Numbered from the stretch's first letter, positions 34,120 to 47,215 are shown. The stretch: 64,000 bases of DNA from Desmodus rotundus (GCF_022682495.2 NC_071388.1:82895073-82959072); one strand, 5' to 3'. Made by a program: numbers and translations. The notes: generated by a model not told the origin, from the letters alone.

Positions 34120-34555
34120 TATGTATTACTTTTCATTTTGAAATAATTATATGTTTATAGTAATTTGCAAAGAAAGCACAGAGAGGCTCAGTATGTGTCT
34201 CACCCAGTTTCTCCTAATCGTTATACCTTATATAATCTAGTACAATAACAAAACCGGGCATTGATATTGGTAAGTGTATATAGAGTTGTATTTTATTTTT
34301 TACATTTATAGATCTGTGTAACAACCACCATGATCAAGATACAAACCTATTTCATTTCCTTCATTTTATTATTTTATAACCATTCCCATCCTTTCCCTGC
34401 CTCTCTTCAAATATCCATGAACCCTGGCAAGTATTAATGTTTTTCATGTCTATCATATTGTCATTTTAAGAATATCATTTAAATTGAATCATACAGTATG
34501 TCACCCTTTGGGATTCGCTTCCTTTACTCAGCATAACGCCCTTGAGTTCACTGGT
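34120..34555 (-). mobile_element. Old L1M 3' UTR fragment, antisense
   Basis: Antisense L1M 3' UTR blocks: 'gaaataattatatgtttatagtaatttgcaaag', 'acccagtttctcctaat', 'caaaaccgggcattgatattggta', 'gtgtaacaaccaccatgatcaagatacaaa', 'gaatcatacagtatgtcaccctttgggattcgcttcctttactcagcataacgcccttgag'. Non-coding. Confidence 0.75.
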
Positions 34556-35044
34556 AGGGTCTCAGGGCTGCACACCAGTAAGCAGTGATTGACGTCAGTG
34601 TCTGTGGAGTTCCACCAGCCGTAGCAATGGCTGGCTGCAAACTGCTGGGGCTGCAGGCTACAGAGGCTTTTAGCAGCACTGAAGACTAAAAGGAAGAGTA
34701 GCTGCAGACCTGAGCAGCCTTTGGAGGTTCTGGCATTGGCAGTTTCCTGCAGATTCAAGGGCACATGTGTGCCCCTGATCTCCAGAAATTCTCTCTTCCT
34801 TTGTTTTGTTTTGTTTTAGCTCTCTAGGATGAGAGGAGCTTCTTGAAATTATTGTTACATCAAAATCTCTCTTTTGTTCTTTCCTCCCTTCTAACACCCT
34901 TGTAAACAGTTCTCAATATTTAATATCTTCTGTATCAATAAACTAGCATGACTTCTATTTTCAGGACTGCATCCTAATAGCGGCACTATCAAACAGCATT
35001 GGTGTTAAGAAGGTAGCCATGTAAAGTATTGTAAAAACATACTA
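34556..35044. other. Unassigned sequence
   Basis: A locally GC-richer stretch (34540-34780) with domain-free minus-strand frames. Nothing recognised. Confidence 0.4.
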
Positions 35045-35205
35045 ATAATCATATTGTTATTAATATTAATAATAAGGAGCAACAATTTATTCCCAATATG
35101 TGTTAGGCATTTTGTAAGATGGCTTCCTTTCAAATCGCTTATACACAGAAGAGGCAATGAAAAGAATGAGAAAGGAAGCTATGCTAGCTTTGAACAGTGT
35201 ATTTT
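35045..35205 (-). mobile_element. Probable MIR SINE fragment, antisense
   Basis: Antisense MIR order: 'aacaatttattcccaatatgtgttaggcattttgtaag', 'ttcaaatcgcttatacacagaagaggcaatgaaaagaatgagaaagg', equivalent to 'aacatttattgagc...tgtgccaggcactgtgctaag...gaggaaactgaggcacagagagg'. Diverged. Confidence 0.5.
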
Positions 35206-35846
35206 AACATAGTCTAAAACCATTTTCAGTGTGAATTTCATAAACAAAAAATGAAGTTCATGTTCAGAATCAACTATCCTGAAGTTAGTCTATCTTACAA
35301 GACAGCCCACTTAGCAGTCCAGTGGCCATCAGCTGTCAGTACGGCTAAGATTTCGGTGTTCAATGATGGAACCGGAGTGCGCCTCCAATGAACTGCTCCA
35401 GTGCTGTAACACTCAAGCTGTGAGATGCAGGCCTCTGAAGAATTTCAGATGCCAAGTCCTACTCAGTATTCTTTAACTTGTGAAAATACTTCTGGCATTC
35501 CATTTTATGTTTTCTAAGAAGCCGTTGCACTGAAAATGAATAGTTTGGTGTTGCCAATTGAGGATTTGTGCAGCTGGCAACTTAATTGTTTCCTGTACAT
35601 CTTAGAGTGACAGTGATGCCAGGGCCTTGTTTAATAATTGATTACTGACTTGAAAGGAGCTTTATGTTTTGTTTTGACTCATTACATTAAAAAAAAACTT
35701 CCTCTAAAAGAAAGAAAACTGCATAAAAAGTCCCCCCATTTAATACAAAACAAGTTTTTATTCCTCAAGTTCCTTTGTGAAAATGTTAATCTTTCTCTGA
35801 AACATTTAGTTATCTAAAGCTTCTTAATAACAGTGATTGACATTAA
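35206..35846. other. Unassigned sequence
   Basis: No recognised gene or repeat. Confidence 0.4.
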
Positions 35847-35865
35847 TTTCTCCTTGAATTTTTAA
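35847..35865. repeat. 19-bp TSD, left, of L1 fragment
   Basis: TTTCTCCTTGAATTTTTAA, identical to 36254-36272. Its A/T-rich end abuts the L1 tail, as expected for L1 target priming. Confidence 0.96.
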
Positions 35866-36253
35866 AATTTTTTTGTTGTTATTCAATTACAGTTGTCTGC
35901 CTGTAGGGTGGACAAAGGGTGGTTGTCTTTCACTGCCTGGATTATTTCACTTAGCATAATGCTCTCCAGTTCCATCCATGCGGTTGCAAAGGGTATAAGC
36001 TCCTTCTTTCTCTCTGCTGCGTAGAATTCCATTGTGTAAATGTACCATAGTTTTTTGATCCACTCATTTGCTGATGGGCACATAGGTTGCTTCCAGTACT
36101 TGGCTATTGTAAATTGTCCTGCTATGAACATTGGGGTGCATAGGTTCTTTTGGATTGGTGTTTCAGGGTTTAGGGTATAATCCCAGCAGCGGAATTGCTG
36201 GGTCAAAAGGGCAGTTCCATTTTTAGTTTTCTGAGGAAATTCTATACTGGAAT
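35866..36253 (-). mobile_element. Young 5'-truncated L1 with shortened 3' UTR
   Basis: 388 bp of minus-strand L1 between perfect 19-bp TSDs. From the tail inward: a short T run, the terminus (antisense 'ttattcaattacagttgtc'), about 25 bp of aberrant sequence, then straight into the ORF2 C-terminus (SANEWIKKLWYIYTMEFYAAERK and [15 protein letters not shown] in minus frames). It stops at 'gaggaaattctatactgg' with an in-frame-shifting lesion near 36178. The ~230-bp G-rich 3' UTR seen in the other L1s is missing. Confidence 0.93.
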
Positions 36254-36272
36254 TTTCTCCTTGAATTTTTAA
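36254..36272. repeat. 19-bp TSD, right, of L1 fragment
   Basis: An exact copy of 35847-35865. Confidence 0.96.
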
Positions 36273-38092
36273 GTGATAATTCTAGTACAAAGTAAATTCC
36301 TTCCAACTATAAATTGTACTTTATATTAATTATGTCACATATTTTATTATATTTTATGTTTTCTTCACCATTTTTTACATTGGTCAATATTTAATAATGT
36401 TGAGTACATATATTTTATATTTCTACCTTAAGAAACTCCTTAAGGACAATATCATGAATATATCAATATTTGTGTATATCGGTTTTTACACTAATAAAAT
36501 ATTGAACTAACATTTCTATATCTATGTTTTAAGGTTCACAACTACTAATTTAATTGTAAATAGCAAAACCATTCCCTCTTAAAATTAAGAATAATGCCCC
36601 TTTGTTCATAGATTCCATCTGATTTACATGCCTTTTTTGCCTTATTTGCTAGTGATTGAGTTGGATGATATTTATTTAAGAAACATTGTCTAAGTTCTAA
36701 TCCCTAAGTGAAAACAAAGCATTCAGTGTGACAAACGAGATCCTCTCTCTCATAAAACTTTCATTCAAGAAACATAAATAAGTAAAATATTAAATAAAAT
36801 GATAATTCCTCATTATAATAATGCCATAAAGAGAGTAATTACAGAAATATACCCTGCAAAAGAATGATTTTAAATAAGTCAAGTAAGAAATCATCTTAGA
36901 AAACATGATGTTCAAGCTGGAACTGAATTTTGTCGAGAATTTATTCAGGTAATCCAGAAGAAGAAACATTTTAGTTCATGACTAGCATAAAGTCCTGAAG
37001 GTGGGTATAAGGTTGACTTACTTGAAAACGGTTCTATTTCTTGTCTGTCTTTTTTTTTTTTTTAAATTAGAGTTAGTAGTTCAGATTTCATATCAAGGAT
37101 AACAAGCAGCAATGTTTTGGTCTGAATAGAGTAGTGATCATTTTATTTGAATTTATTATAATTAATCTGGGTGCTATTGTAAAAACTGAATTAGAGGTAG
37201 CAAAGTATAAAGCATTCCTTAATCCTCAGTGAGAGGCAATCGTTGTTTAGGATGGTATCGATGACCATAAACAGAAATCGTTTCATTGGTGTGTTCTGTT
37301 GGTAAAATTAAAAATATTTGCCAACAGAACATGTGAGATGAATTAGATGTGAGAGTCCAGGAACAGAAAAAGTTAGATGGGTGAGTTTCAGGAAAAGCTA
37401 CTGGGAGAGCTCTTCAGCAGTGTTAAGAAACCATATTTCTGCCCAGGCGTGCTACTTATAATCACCATAATCTTATATAATTTAATTCTCTCAATAATAA
37501 AAAGTAATTATTCTTTGTGTACTCTGAAATCGTGAGTTCACTGAATGTCTTCAAGATTAAGTCACTGTCTGAGCCTTCTTTAAGGTAAAATTAGGAATAT
37601 GGAATGAAAGTTTAGAAGCCATGTTTGAAACGTGCGGTAAGAAACACCACAGAGGCAAACGCTGGAGCCAGTGCTTTTCCGACTGAAGGCCCTTATGTGT
37701 TTAGTTCTTTAAAAAATTCCCTTAATAATATTTTACATTTTTCAGTAAAAGCCTTTCATTTCTTACTCTTACTTAAATGTCGCTAGGTATTTGATACAGG
37801 TGATGCCGTTTCAAACAATGTAGGCGTGCCCATGTGCATGTTCACTCCTGTGTTTGACCTAGAAATGCAATAGATATTATATTGAATGTGTGTCCTGCAA
37901 TATTGCTAAACTCATTTATTAGATTAACAACTTACTTGTTTTTAACTTTTTTATTGTTGTTCAAGAATAGATTGTTTGGATTATTTATATACAAAATTAT
38001 GCAGACCATTCTAGAATTTTCTTTTTAATCTTTATTCTTTTTATTCTTTTTTCTTTATATTGAGCTGTCTAGGACCTCTAGCACAATATCAA
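36273..38092. other. Unassigned sequence with a hairpin and L1 scrap
   Basis: No gene recognised in ~1.8 kb. A short inverted repeat is annotated separately. 'ttttttattgttgttcaagaatag' near 37944-37970 looks like the last ~25 bp of an antisense L1 terminus. Confidence 0.4.
37292..37331. repeat. 15-bp inverted repeat, 10-nt loop
   Basis: TGTTCTGTTGGTAAA (37292-37306) and TTTGCCAACAGAACA (37317-37331) pair at 14 of 15 positions; the exception is T:G, a wobble pair in RNA. The loop is ATTAAAAATA. No known element or RNA gene was recognised around it. Confidence 0.85.
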
Positions 38093-38262
38093 ATGGGGGA
38101 AAATAGGGGAAGGGCCATCAAGGAACATGTATAAAGGACACATGGACAAAACCAAAGGGGGGTAGGATTGAGGGTGGGAGTGGGGCTGGGTGGGGACAGG
38201 GGAGGGTGGGGGGAAAGTGGAGACAACTGTGCTTGAACAACAATAAAAAAACAAAACATTGT
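38093..38262 (+). mobile_element. L1 3' UTR terminal fragment
   Basis: A sense L1 3' UTR: 'ggccatcaaggaacatgtataaaggacacatggacaaa', a polypurine G-rich stretch ('ggggctgggtggggacagggg'), then the terminus 'ggagacaactgtgcttgaacaacaataaaa' and an A tail. About 170 bp, severely 5'-truncated. Confidence 0.93.
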
Positions 38263-38329
38263 TTTTCTTTTTTATAATTTAGATATATCATATATTCATT
38301 ATTTAGTACAAAATATTTTCTAATTATCA

Positions 38330-39800
38330 TTATAATTCATTTTTTTGACCTATGGATTATTTAGAAAAAGCTTTACATTTCTAAACATATAGTAGTTTTC
38401 AAGTTATATTTTATTATGTTGTTCTAGCTTACATCCATTATCCTGTAATCAAAATGATCTGAATTATTTAAATCTTTATGTCAAGATATGATTGGTGGCA
38501 TAGCATATTGTGAAAGTTTATTGATATTCCATGTGTACTTGAAAAAAATGGGCTTTCTGAAATTGAAAGCATCCTTCTATTGATAAAAATATATATCGTT
38601 TGGTAATCAAGATCAAATCTTCTATATTCTGACTCATTTTTGGTCTGATTGTCCTATCAAGAACTGAGAAAAATATGTTAAAAACCTCCCATTATACATG
38701 GGAGTTTTTATATTTATCTGTTTGTTTTGCCATAGCTTACTTTCTCTGCTTTAACATTTTAATATGACTGCAGATTATATATGGCTATATTGTTTCAACT
38801 GAAGCATTTTATTATCATAAACTTTTCCTCTATCTTTTCCCCTAAATTCAACTGTTTGAATATCTATGCTTTTAAATACTCTTTATGTTTATTGTATTAG
38901 CAGTTTATAACTTATTTTATTTTATAACTGATAATTATTGTATGTTAATCAAACAAATTTCATTTATATTTAATGTGCTCTCTGATATGTTGGGATTTAA
39001 ATTGACCATTTTACTTTTTCTTCTCCATTTATACTTCTTATATGTTACTCGTATTGCTTATTTGACTTCTGTATACTTATTGATTTAAAAAATTATTCCA
39101 TTTCCCTTTTATTAACTGTATAGTTACATGTTCTTTAACCATTACATTAGTTGTTTCCAAATTATACTTTATAGTTCTATTTTATCAAAATTTAATAACT
39201 ATATGTATATTTCAATCTAAGAATATCCAGGGCTTTGGATAATATATTCTCCACTTATCATTCTCTAAATTTATATCCAGTTGTTCTCATTTACCTTTAA
39301 TTTTAAAACTCTATTAGATGTCACCCTATTGTTTTAAGCAGCCAATATTCATTTTGATATATCAAAATATTTATCTTTTAGATACTCTTTGTCCTTTCCT
39401 GATTGTCTGATTTTCTATTTTGTCTTATTTTATTTTATTTGAAGATAACCCTATAATACTTCCTTTGTCACCAGGAATGCTATTGATATATTTTCTCAGT
39501 ATTTTTAAATATTTTTTAATTTCCTTTTTCGTTTTGAGGATAATTCTGCTAAAATTTCAGGCTGGAAGTCCCCCTTACTAACACTAATGTTTTAAATATG
39601 TTGAATCACGTTTTTGCTGTGTTGTTTTCTCTGAGAATGTATGTGTCAGTATTGTCATGGACCAACTGAAGATACTATACCTTACAACCGCTTTCTGATT
39701 TGTTAGTGAGAAACATTGATGTCGTGTTTTTCTGAGGCTATTACATTTAGTCTGCCCAATAATATTTTATATATTTAGACAGTAATTCTAAAGTTTTTAT
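38330..39800 (-). mobile_element. Old L1M ORF2 5' half to ORF1, antisense
   Basis: Antisense blocks in the order of L1M endonuclease, then spacer, then ORF1: 'tttatgtcaagatatgattggtgg', 'attccatgtgtacttgaaaaaaatggg', 'cctcccattatacatggg', 'aactgatttaaa', 'ttgaagataaccc', 'ggataattctgctaaaatttcaggctggaag', 'tttttgctgtgttgttttctctgagaatg'. No usable frame remains. Confidence 0.6.
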
Positions 39801-42034
39801 ATGTGGGAGTAAATCAAATGGGGGATTTAAATGAAATCCTCCATTTACTTACTTACCTTTCAACTGTGATAGTCACCTACATCAACTCTGTTTAAAAATA
39901 TTTTAAGTTTAAACTTAGATTTACCTGTAACTTATATAACCCTCCCCACCCTCCCCCCCCTCCTGCCGTACACACTTAGTGACTCAGTAATTCAGATTCA
40001 GGATTAAATACATATACTAAAAGAATTCTATATTTTTAATGGTTTAAAATAAAGTTGAGGGCTACTACTTCTTGTTAAGATGCAGAATGATGGTAAGGCC
40101 TGTGCTCTCATGGTAGCAAAAGTATAAATAAATAAATAAAATAAATAAAATATAAAAGACAATAGCCTTTTATAGGGTATTATATAGAGTAGTGAATATA
40201 AGGACACCTGAGAAACTAAATTCCAGGGGGATGTATGTCTCCCAAAGGTGAACAGAGAGCCACAGCTGCTGAGAAACAAAACAAAACAAAGCAAAACACT
40301 TTTCCTGGATGCAAACAGGTAGAGGGGTAGACATGGATTTTAATGACAGTTTGAATAGCAAGGCAAATTAGAATCCAAAAAGCTTTCAGTCTAAAACTAT
40401 ATCACTCAACCTAAAATTACTTCTCTTTCCTGATGTTTGCTGAAAAAATTAGCAGTAAACATGTACCTATAAATTAGAGAGAATTTATAAAGTCTTCATG
40501 ATTTTCAAAGAGATTAGATTCATAGACCCCAACAGAAAACTCCATGAAATAGTACTCCAATAACATTCCAGATAAAATGTTTACAGGATTAAAGAGATGA
40601 GCCCTTCAGCAACCGTAATATGAACAGATAGTGTTTTTATTAAAGGTATAAAAATGATCTAATTAAAATAGCACCTAAATTGGTACAGTATGGATGGTTA
40701 GTTCCTGGTCAGAGCTGCTAGACAAAAACGAGAGCTTGTGAGCTCAGGGGTGCAACTTTCAATGTCGTGTTCCATCTTATCCACCCTGTTCATTTATACC
40801 CATTGCTCAGAAAAGCAGAAAAGGAAAACAGTGAAAAGTATGAAAAATAGGAAAATTGATACATAATTAAAAGAAAACAATCATAGGAGCTGGCCCATAG
40901 ATGACTCAGATGGCAGCATTAACATTTAAGCAATGATGATAAAATATATATTACAGCCTCGAAGAGGAAAGCAAGCAGGTTATTTTCACAGTTGAGGCAA
41001 TGAGGCACCTTTAGATTTCATTCAACAGTATGTTTTCTGTTTTTCAGTTGTGGTTCTATACAAAAGAACAGGGTCAAGTCCACTTCCATAAGGGACAGGG
41101 TAAGGAATGTAAGTCACTTTGAAATAGGAAAAGGAAAATTTTCTTCTTTTACCACGTTTGAAGTACTGAAAAGAGAACAAAAGCGGACATAGGGCAAGCA
41201 GCTCAGATGGGACTATGTATTTAAACATTTGGGTTTGAGAAGGTTGCTGCTACGCAAATATCCACGTTTGTATGGAGGAAGGACAACTGATCCAATGCTG
41301 ATCATCACAGGCAGACTTACCACCACTTAGCACATTTAACATGGAGTGAGAATTGTTCTGCACCATTGGTGAAAGAAACAAATAATGTGGTTTTTCTAAT
41401 TCCCCTTACCTTCAAGTAGTAACAGGTAATCAAAAAATCCCCAAATGTTAAGGAAAGGGAACTTGAGTGTTCAAGTTAAAGGGGCCATGACACATAGAGT
41501 TTTTGTGTTATAGAGTTATTCAAAACTGTGTGTTATTCATAACACACAGAGGCAAATCTCTATTACCTCAGACATCAGTAGTGGGTGTCACACCATCTCA
41601 AAAGATAGGGACAGTCATATCTTGGAAGACAACCAAGGAACCAAAACAGACCAGTGATTTTGCATCAGAGAAAAAACAAAGAATTGTGATATTCCTATTT
41701 GACCGAGTGTTCTCTCTCACTGGCGTCTATGGAGTCACAAAAACCACTCCAGGTACTTAGAGTCTATTTGGAGAAAAAGCTATGACAGATATATGAAAAC
41801 ACTGGGCACTTACCTGTAAGAACCTGGAGAAATCTCTTAAATTGAAAAGAACATGATACTATTAACAGACAAGTATCTAATTGTTTGTTTATTTGTACAC
41901 TTGGGGGTTTATGAATATTAGTCCAGTTATTAGAGAATAAACAGAATGAATAACCCACTGTAAAAGGAAAGACTGCAGACTGCCATTCCATGGGGTGACT
42001 GCTGCCAGACTCTTGTGCTAGATCCAATTAGACC
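39801..42034. other. Unassigned sequence
   Basis: About 2.2 kb without a recognised gene. It contains an AAAT microsatellite (40123-40152) and a C-rich run near 39945-39965. The frames at 41503-41760 (plus) and 41022-41228 (minus) have no known domain. Confidence 0.4.
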
Positions 42035-42380
42035 TGGGGCAGAACAGAAAATGCTTAACAAAAATTCCCTTAGAGGACTGTCTGCCTGCAACCCCTCCTC
42101 TATGCCCCAAGCATGCGGGTTTATGTTGTTTCCTGAAACAGGCTGTTGCCCAACCTTGAGCAAGTGTGATAGGCGTTTTCCCCTCATCTGGGACAGACAT
42201 GCCCCAACACGCCTATGAATCCTTCCCTGTCCCACGTAGCTCCTTAGGGCCTGCCGCACTGTGCGGAGAATATCTATGGCATCTTGCCATTGTTTGGGAT
42301 AAGCCTTGTTTGTAAGTTCCCTTAATAAACTTCTAATGTAACCAAAGAGTTGTCAGCCTTTCTCTGGTCTCTCTGCCCCA
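42035..42380 (+). mobile_element. Probable solo ERV LTR
   Basis: A 346-bp unit of higher G+C begins TGGGGCAGA and ends TCTGCCCCA, a perfect 9-bp terminal inverted repeat with TG...CA ends. An AATAAA lies at 42324-42329, about 50 bp before the end, followed by a CT-rich U5-like stretch. This is the form of a retroviral LTR. I found no matching 4-6 bp target duplication and no internal viral sequence. It is not obviously related to the LTR pair at 2391 and 59640. Confidence 0.6.
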
Positions 42381-43964
42381 GAAAAATTTCCCATCAGTAG
42401 CAAAAAATAAAAATAAAATAAAACCTACAATGTAAGTTTTGCTCATTCAAGAAGTTGAGAAGTATCTGTGTAAACTTATAATTCACTCTCAGAATCTTGG
42501 GATATAATTTGATTTTTTAACACATAGAGCACTTCTTTTTAAGAATTGGTTGAAGCCTGAAGGACACAGTTCTGAAATAACTTTACACTGTTCTTCTTTT
42601 GATATTTAGTAAGGAAGAAAAAAATGAAAAAATCTCTATAATTAATTAATCAAACATATAGCTCTGTTCCAGTTTCCCAGAACGTAGACTGGAACGGAGG
42701 AAACAGACTCTCAGGGTGTGAGTTCCCTTCACACCACTGGGACATCCGGGGAAAAGGCCACAGTGGGACCCTCCATAATGCAGGGCCCAGGACAAGGGCA
42801 TCTTTGCCTGGGTCTAAGGATGCTGCTGCTCTTGAATAGTACTGTACTTCTATGGCAATAGTACTTGGAACCAAAGAAGGAAACGTGGAGATTTTAGAAG
42901 CATCAGTAGAAACCCAGCTAGGAATATGAGATTATGTTTGTGTAATACAGACTAAACTCAAATGCCGAGATATGTAAAGTCCGTGAGCTGCAGCTGAGAT
43001 GAGTAAGAGCTTGTAAATGGTACTTACTAGGCCATTAGTAATCTGAAGTTACCAAGTTCTGTCATTTTAAGGCCAACCTAATAGTGCACTGCTCTTAATA
43101 AGAGGTCTTCATGAGTTCCCACCAGCCTACACACTGAGTCATCACGTTTCTGCTATCTACCAGGCTAATTCACCAACATGTGAATTGTTTGTCCCTAAAG
43201 GAACAGCCTATAGTGACGTACTCATTCTAACAGATTGTGAGAAACTGAATTTCATGTAATCAGTCTTGAAAAGACTTGGTTTTAACTCACCCTATCCAGT
43301 GTTTTGCCTATTTTAATATCTATTCAGGGAATGTAATAAAAAAGAAACATTCTCTAGATTGAAGAGAGACTGTTTTCCCTGATTTTTGAGTGCTTTTCAA
43401 GTAGTTTATTATCCAAGATTCTTAATGAAGACAGACCAACTCCATTTCTAAAGGATACACTCTATTAACATCAATTATTTGAGTCCATGTAACATGTACA
43501 GATATAGTATAAAAACTATGAGAGAAAGATAATCCAAGTGTTTGAATGATTATTGTTTAATCATTATTTACTAGTTATATTATAGAGTAGCCTCTAAAAT
43601 GTATTTCATTAGAAAAACAATAGGAATGCAATCAATAGTAAGACATCTTTCAATATTATGCTCCCCAGACGTTAATAAGGTAGTTCAAGTCATATTGTGA
43701 CTGATGGACCTACAAGAAATAATCAGACACATTTTAATGGACTATTCACATAAAATCTGTCTACTATCAACCCTACTCATCTTTACCATTTCAGTGGGCA
43801 TCACTCTTCCCTGGCTTCCAACTTTATATTTGTAATGGACTTTAGATTAATGATTTATTAAAAGTAAAAGTGTTTCTGTCCATTCTCACTGTCACACATT
43901 CTTAATTTTAAGACTTTTTAAGACTTTAATGATCTATGCAGACAGATCATAACTTTCCATTATC
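42381..43964. other. Unassigned sequence
   Basis: No recognised gene or repeat in ~1.6 kb. The minus frame at 42650-42874 is domain-free. Confidence 0.4.
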
Positions 43965-46900
43965 CATAGTTTGCTTCAGGGTTTACTCTTGGTGTTATAC
44001 ATTTTACGGGGTTTGATAATTGTATAATGACATGTATCTATTACAATATCATATGGAGTACTTTCATTATGAATTTTCCATATGAATCTGCCCTATGAAT
44101 CTTCTGTGCTCTTCTTATTCATCCTTACCTATCTCTACCTTGGCACTCACTGATATTTGTATTGTCTCCATAGTTTTACCTATTCCAGAATGTCCTATAG
44201 TTGGAATAACATAGTATGTATACTTCCCAGATTGGCTACTTTCACTTAATAATATGCATTTAAGGTTCCTTCATGTCTATTTGTAGCTTGAGAACTCATT
44301 TCTTTCAGCAGAATGGAATAATAGTCCATTTTCTGAATATATCAGTAGATTATTTACCTATTCACTTTCTGAAGAACAACTTTATTGTTCAAAGGTTTTG
44401 GCAATTATAAATAAAACTGCTATAAATATTCATGATCAAATTTGGGGTAGACATAACTTTTAAACTTCTTTGGGTAAATACCAGTGAATCTCATTGCTGG
44501 GTCTTATAGTGATAGTGTGGTTAATTTTATAATGAGCCACCAAATTGTCCTCCAAAATGGCTGTGCCATCTTGCATTCCCCATGACAATGGATAAGAACT
44601 TTGGTGCCTTCACATCTCTGTCAGCATTTGCTGTTGTCAGTATTCTGAATTTTGACCATTCTTGTAGATATGTACAGGTATCTTACATTTTAAATTTGTA
44701 TTTCCCTAATTCATGTGATGTGGAACATCATTTCATACGCTTGTATATCTGCTTTGGTAAGGTGGCGGTTAAGGTCTCTGTCTATTTTTTTTAATCAAGT
44801 TTTTGCCTTATTATTATTATTGAGTTCTACATTTCTTTTGCATATTTTAAATGACAACTTTTTCAATTGTGGTTTTGGAAAAATATTCTCCTAGTCTGTG
44901 CCTGATTTTCTAATTTTCTCGATATTTTCTTTTGCAGAGCAGATGTTTTTATTTTAATGAACTCCAGATTATCAATTATTTCATTTATGGATAATGTCTT
45001 CAATATTGTATCCAAAAAGGCATCAGCATAACCAAGGTTTTCTAAGTTGTTCCCTTGTTGTCTTCTAGGATTTTTATAACTTTGCATTTTATATTTAGGT
45101 CTATGATCCACTTGAAGTCAATTTTTGTAAAAGGTATAAGATCTGTGTCTAGATTCTTTTTTTTTTTTTTTTTTGGTACTTAGATAACTAGTTGTTCCAG
45201 CAACAATTGTTGCAAAAACTATACTTGAAACATTGTATTGACATTGCTCCTTTTTCCAAGATTAGTTGAATTTTTGGGTCTATTTCTGGGCTCTATACTC
45301 TGTCCCATTGATCTATTTGTCTATTCTTTCACCAATACCACATTATTTTGATTGCTGTAGCTTCACAGTCAGTCTTGAATTCAGGTAGTGTCAGTCATCA
45401 AACTTTCTTCTTCCCGTTCAACATTGAGTTATTTATTCTGGGGATTTTGCCTCTCCGTATAAACTTTAGAATCTGTTTGCTGATTTTCATAAAATAACTT
45501 GCTAGAATTTTTACTAGGATTGCATTGATTCTATAGAGCAATTGTGAAGACTTGACATCTGAACAATATTAAGCTTTATTGCCCATGCCCATGACATATC
45601 TATTTAGTTGTTTGATTTTATTCATTAGTTTGTAGTTTAGTTTCATGTAGATGTGGTAGATACTCTGTTGGATTTATACCTAAGTATATCTTTTTTTTTT
45701 TGCTGCTAATGTAAATGGTATTTTTGTTAATTTCTAAGTGTACTTGTTCATTGTCAGTATGTAGTATGGCTTTAATATTAGGATAGTGATGGCCTGATAG
45801 AATGAATCAGGAAGTGTTCCCTCTGCTTGCATTATCAGGGAGGGATTGTAGAGAACTGATAACATATTTCCCGTCACAACTAGGTAAAATTCACTTGTGG
45901 AGTCATTTGGATACAGTGTTTGCTCTTTTTTTGAATGCTATTCATTTTTAGTATTATATATATATATATGTATATATAAATATTCAGATTATATATATCA
46001 CACTTATGTGAGTTTTGCCAGTTTGTGCTTTCAATTTCACCCAAATTATCACCTTTAATGAATTTCCTTTAGATTGTTTGCGTGTGTGTGTTTCCATCTT
46101 TCTGAAAACACGTCTCTGCTTACATCATCGCATCAATTCTATGCTACTTTTTCCATTAGAGCGCTGTACACAGTAATCATAGTTATTTTAACTTCCTTGT
46201 CTAATGATTCTAACTCTGCACCATATCTTCATGTGGTTCTGAGACTTACTATATCTATTGACATTTTTCTTGCATTTTTGCATGTTTTAAAATTTTCTTT
46301 TGAAGGCAAACATGATGCATCAAGTAAAAAAAAACATAAAAATGAGCCTGTCTTATGATATTTTATGTTAATGTGTCAAACAGGTGAACTATGTTTAGTG
46401 TTTGCTATTATTGTAGGTGCAAGAGCCTTCAAATTCCTCCAGTTTGTTTCCACTGTTGACTCTGGGCTCCCTATGAACTCCTCCTCAGAGGAAGTCTGCA
46501 TCTTTTAGGGCTCTCACATATAATCCATTATTGTTATACTGGAATCCTGTTGGTGAAATTTTAGGGTGTAAGAGGAAGTATCCCACAGTTATATGTCTGA
46601 ATCTCAGGTTTTTAGTGAGCCTGTATTTTTGAGACTTCAGAAGTGTTTTATAACTTGTTTTTTCCCCACCACTTACATGTGACAGGAAGGCTAGAAGAGG
46701 CTGGAGTTCCAGAAATCTCCCTGTTACTAGTAGAGTACAGCTCCGTTAAAGCCCCTTACCCCAGAGAGTAGATTTTTGCAATGAGTAATGCGCTGGGTGT
46801 TTTTCACAATGGTTACTTGCCCTCTCCCTCTGCTGAAGAGAAAATGGACCTTTCTTAGCAAAATCTTGAGAACCTAGTAGAATTACTGGAGATAAAACTT

Positions 46901-47215
46901 ATGAAAAGTGTAAGAGCCTTAAAGACAGTGGTCTCCAGGAGTTTCTCACTCTCAAGCTAGTCCACAGTCAGCTCCCAGCAAGTCATCAAAATTGTCACTT
47001 CTGTGTTTCTACGAGGTCATGGCTCCAGCTCCCTCTGCTACAGGAGGTAAATCTTATTTGTGACAATCTTGCTTAGCTTGTCTCTTCAAAACTGAAATCT
47101 CATTTTTCTTTTATGTCCAGGAAAAGTCATTGATCATCAGTTTCCTCACATTTTGTGTGAATGGGAGGGAAGGTTCTAGGCTCTTTATGTGTTGGAACTG
47201 AAACCAGAGATGGTG
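43965..47215 (-). mobile_element. Long old L1M/HAL1 composite, antisense
   Basis: From the left: antisense 3' UTR ('ttactcttggtgttatacattttacggggtttgataattg', 'attgctgggtcttatagt'), ORF2 C-terminal half to RT (44440-45930; a minus frame at 44863-45111 has RRQQGNN and LENQAQTRR-like L1 residues), then a jump to ORF1/5' UTR-like sequence (45980-47215; 'tcatagttattttaacttccttgtctaatgattctaactctgcacc', 'gctattattgtaggtgcaagagccttcaaatt'). The endonuclease half of ORF2 is not seen, so this is either an internally deleted L1 or two adjacent insertions. Confidence 0.65.
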
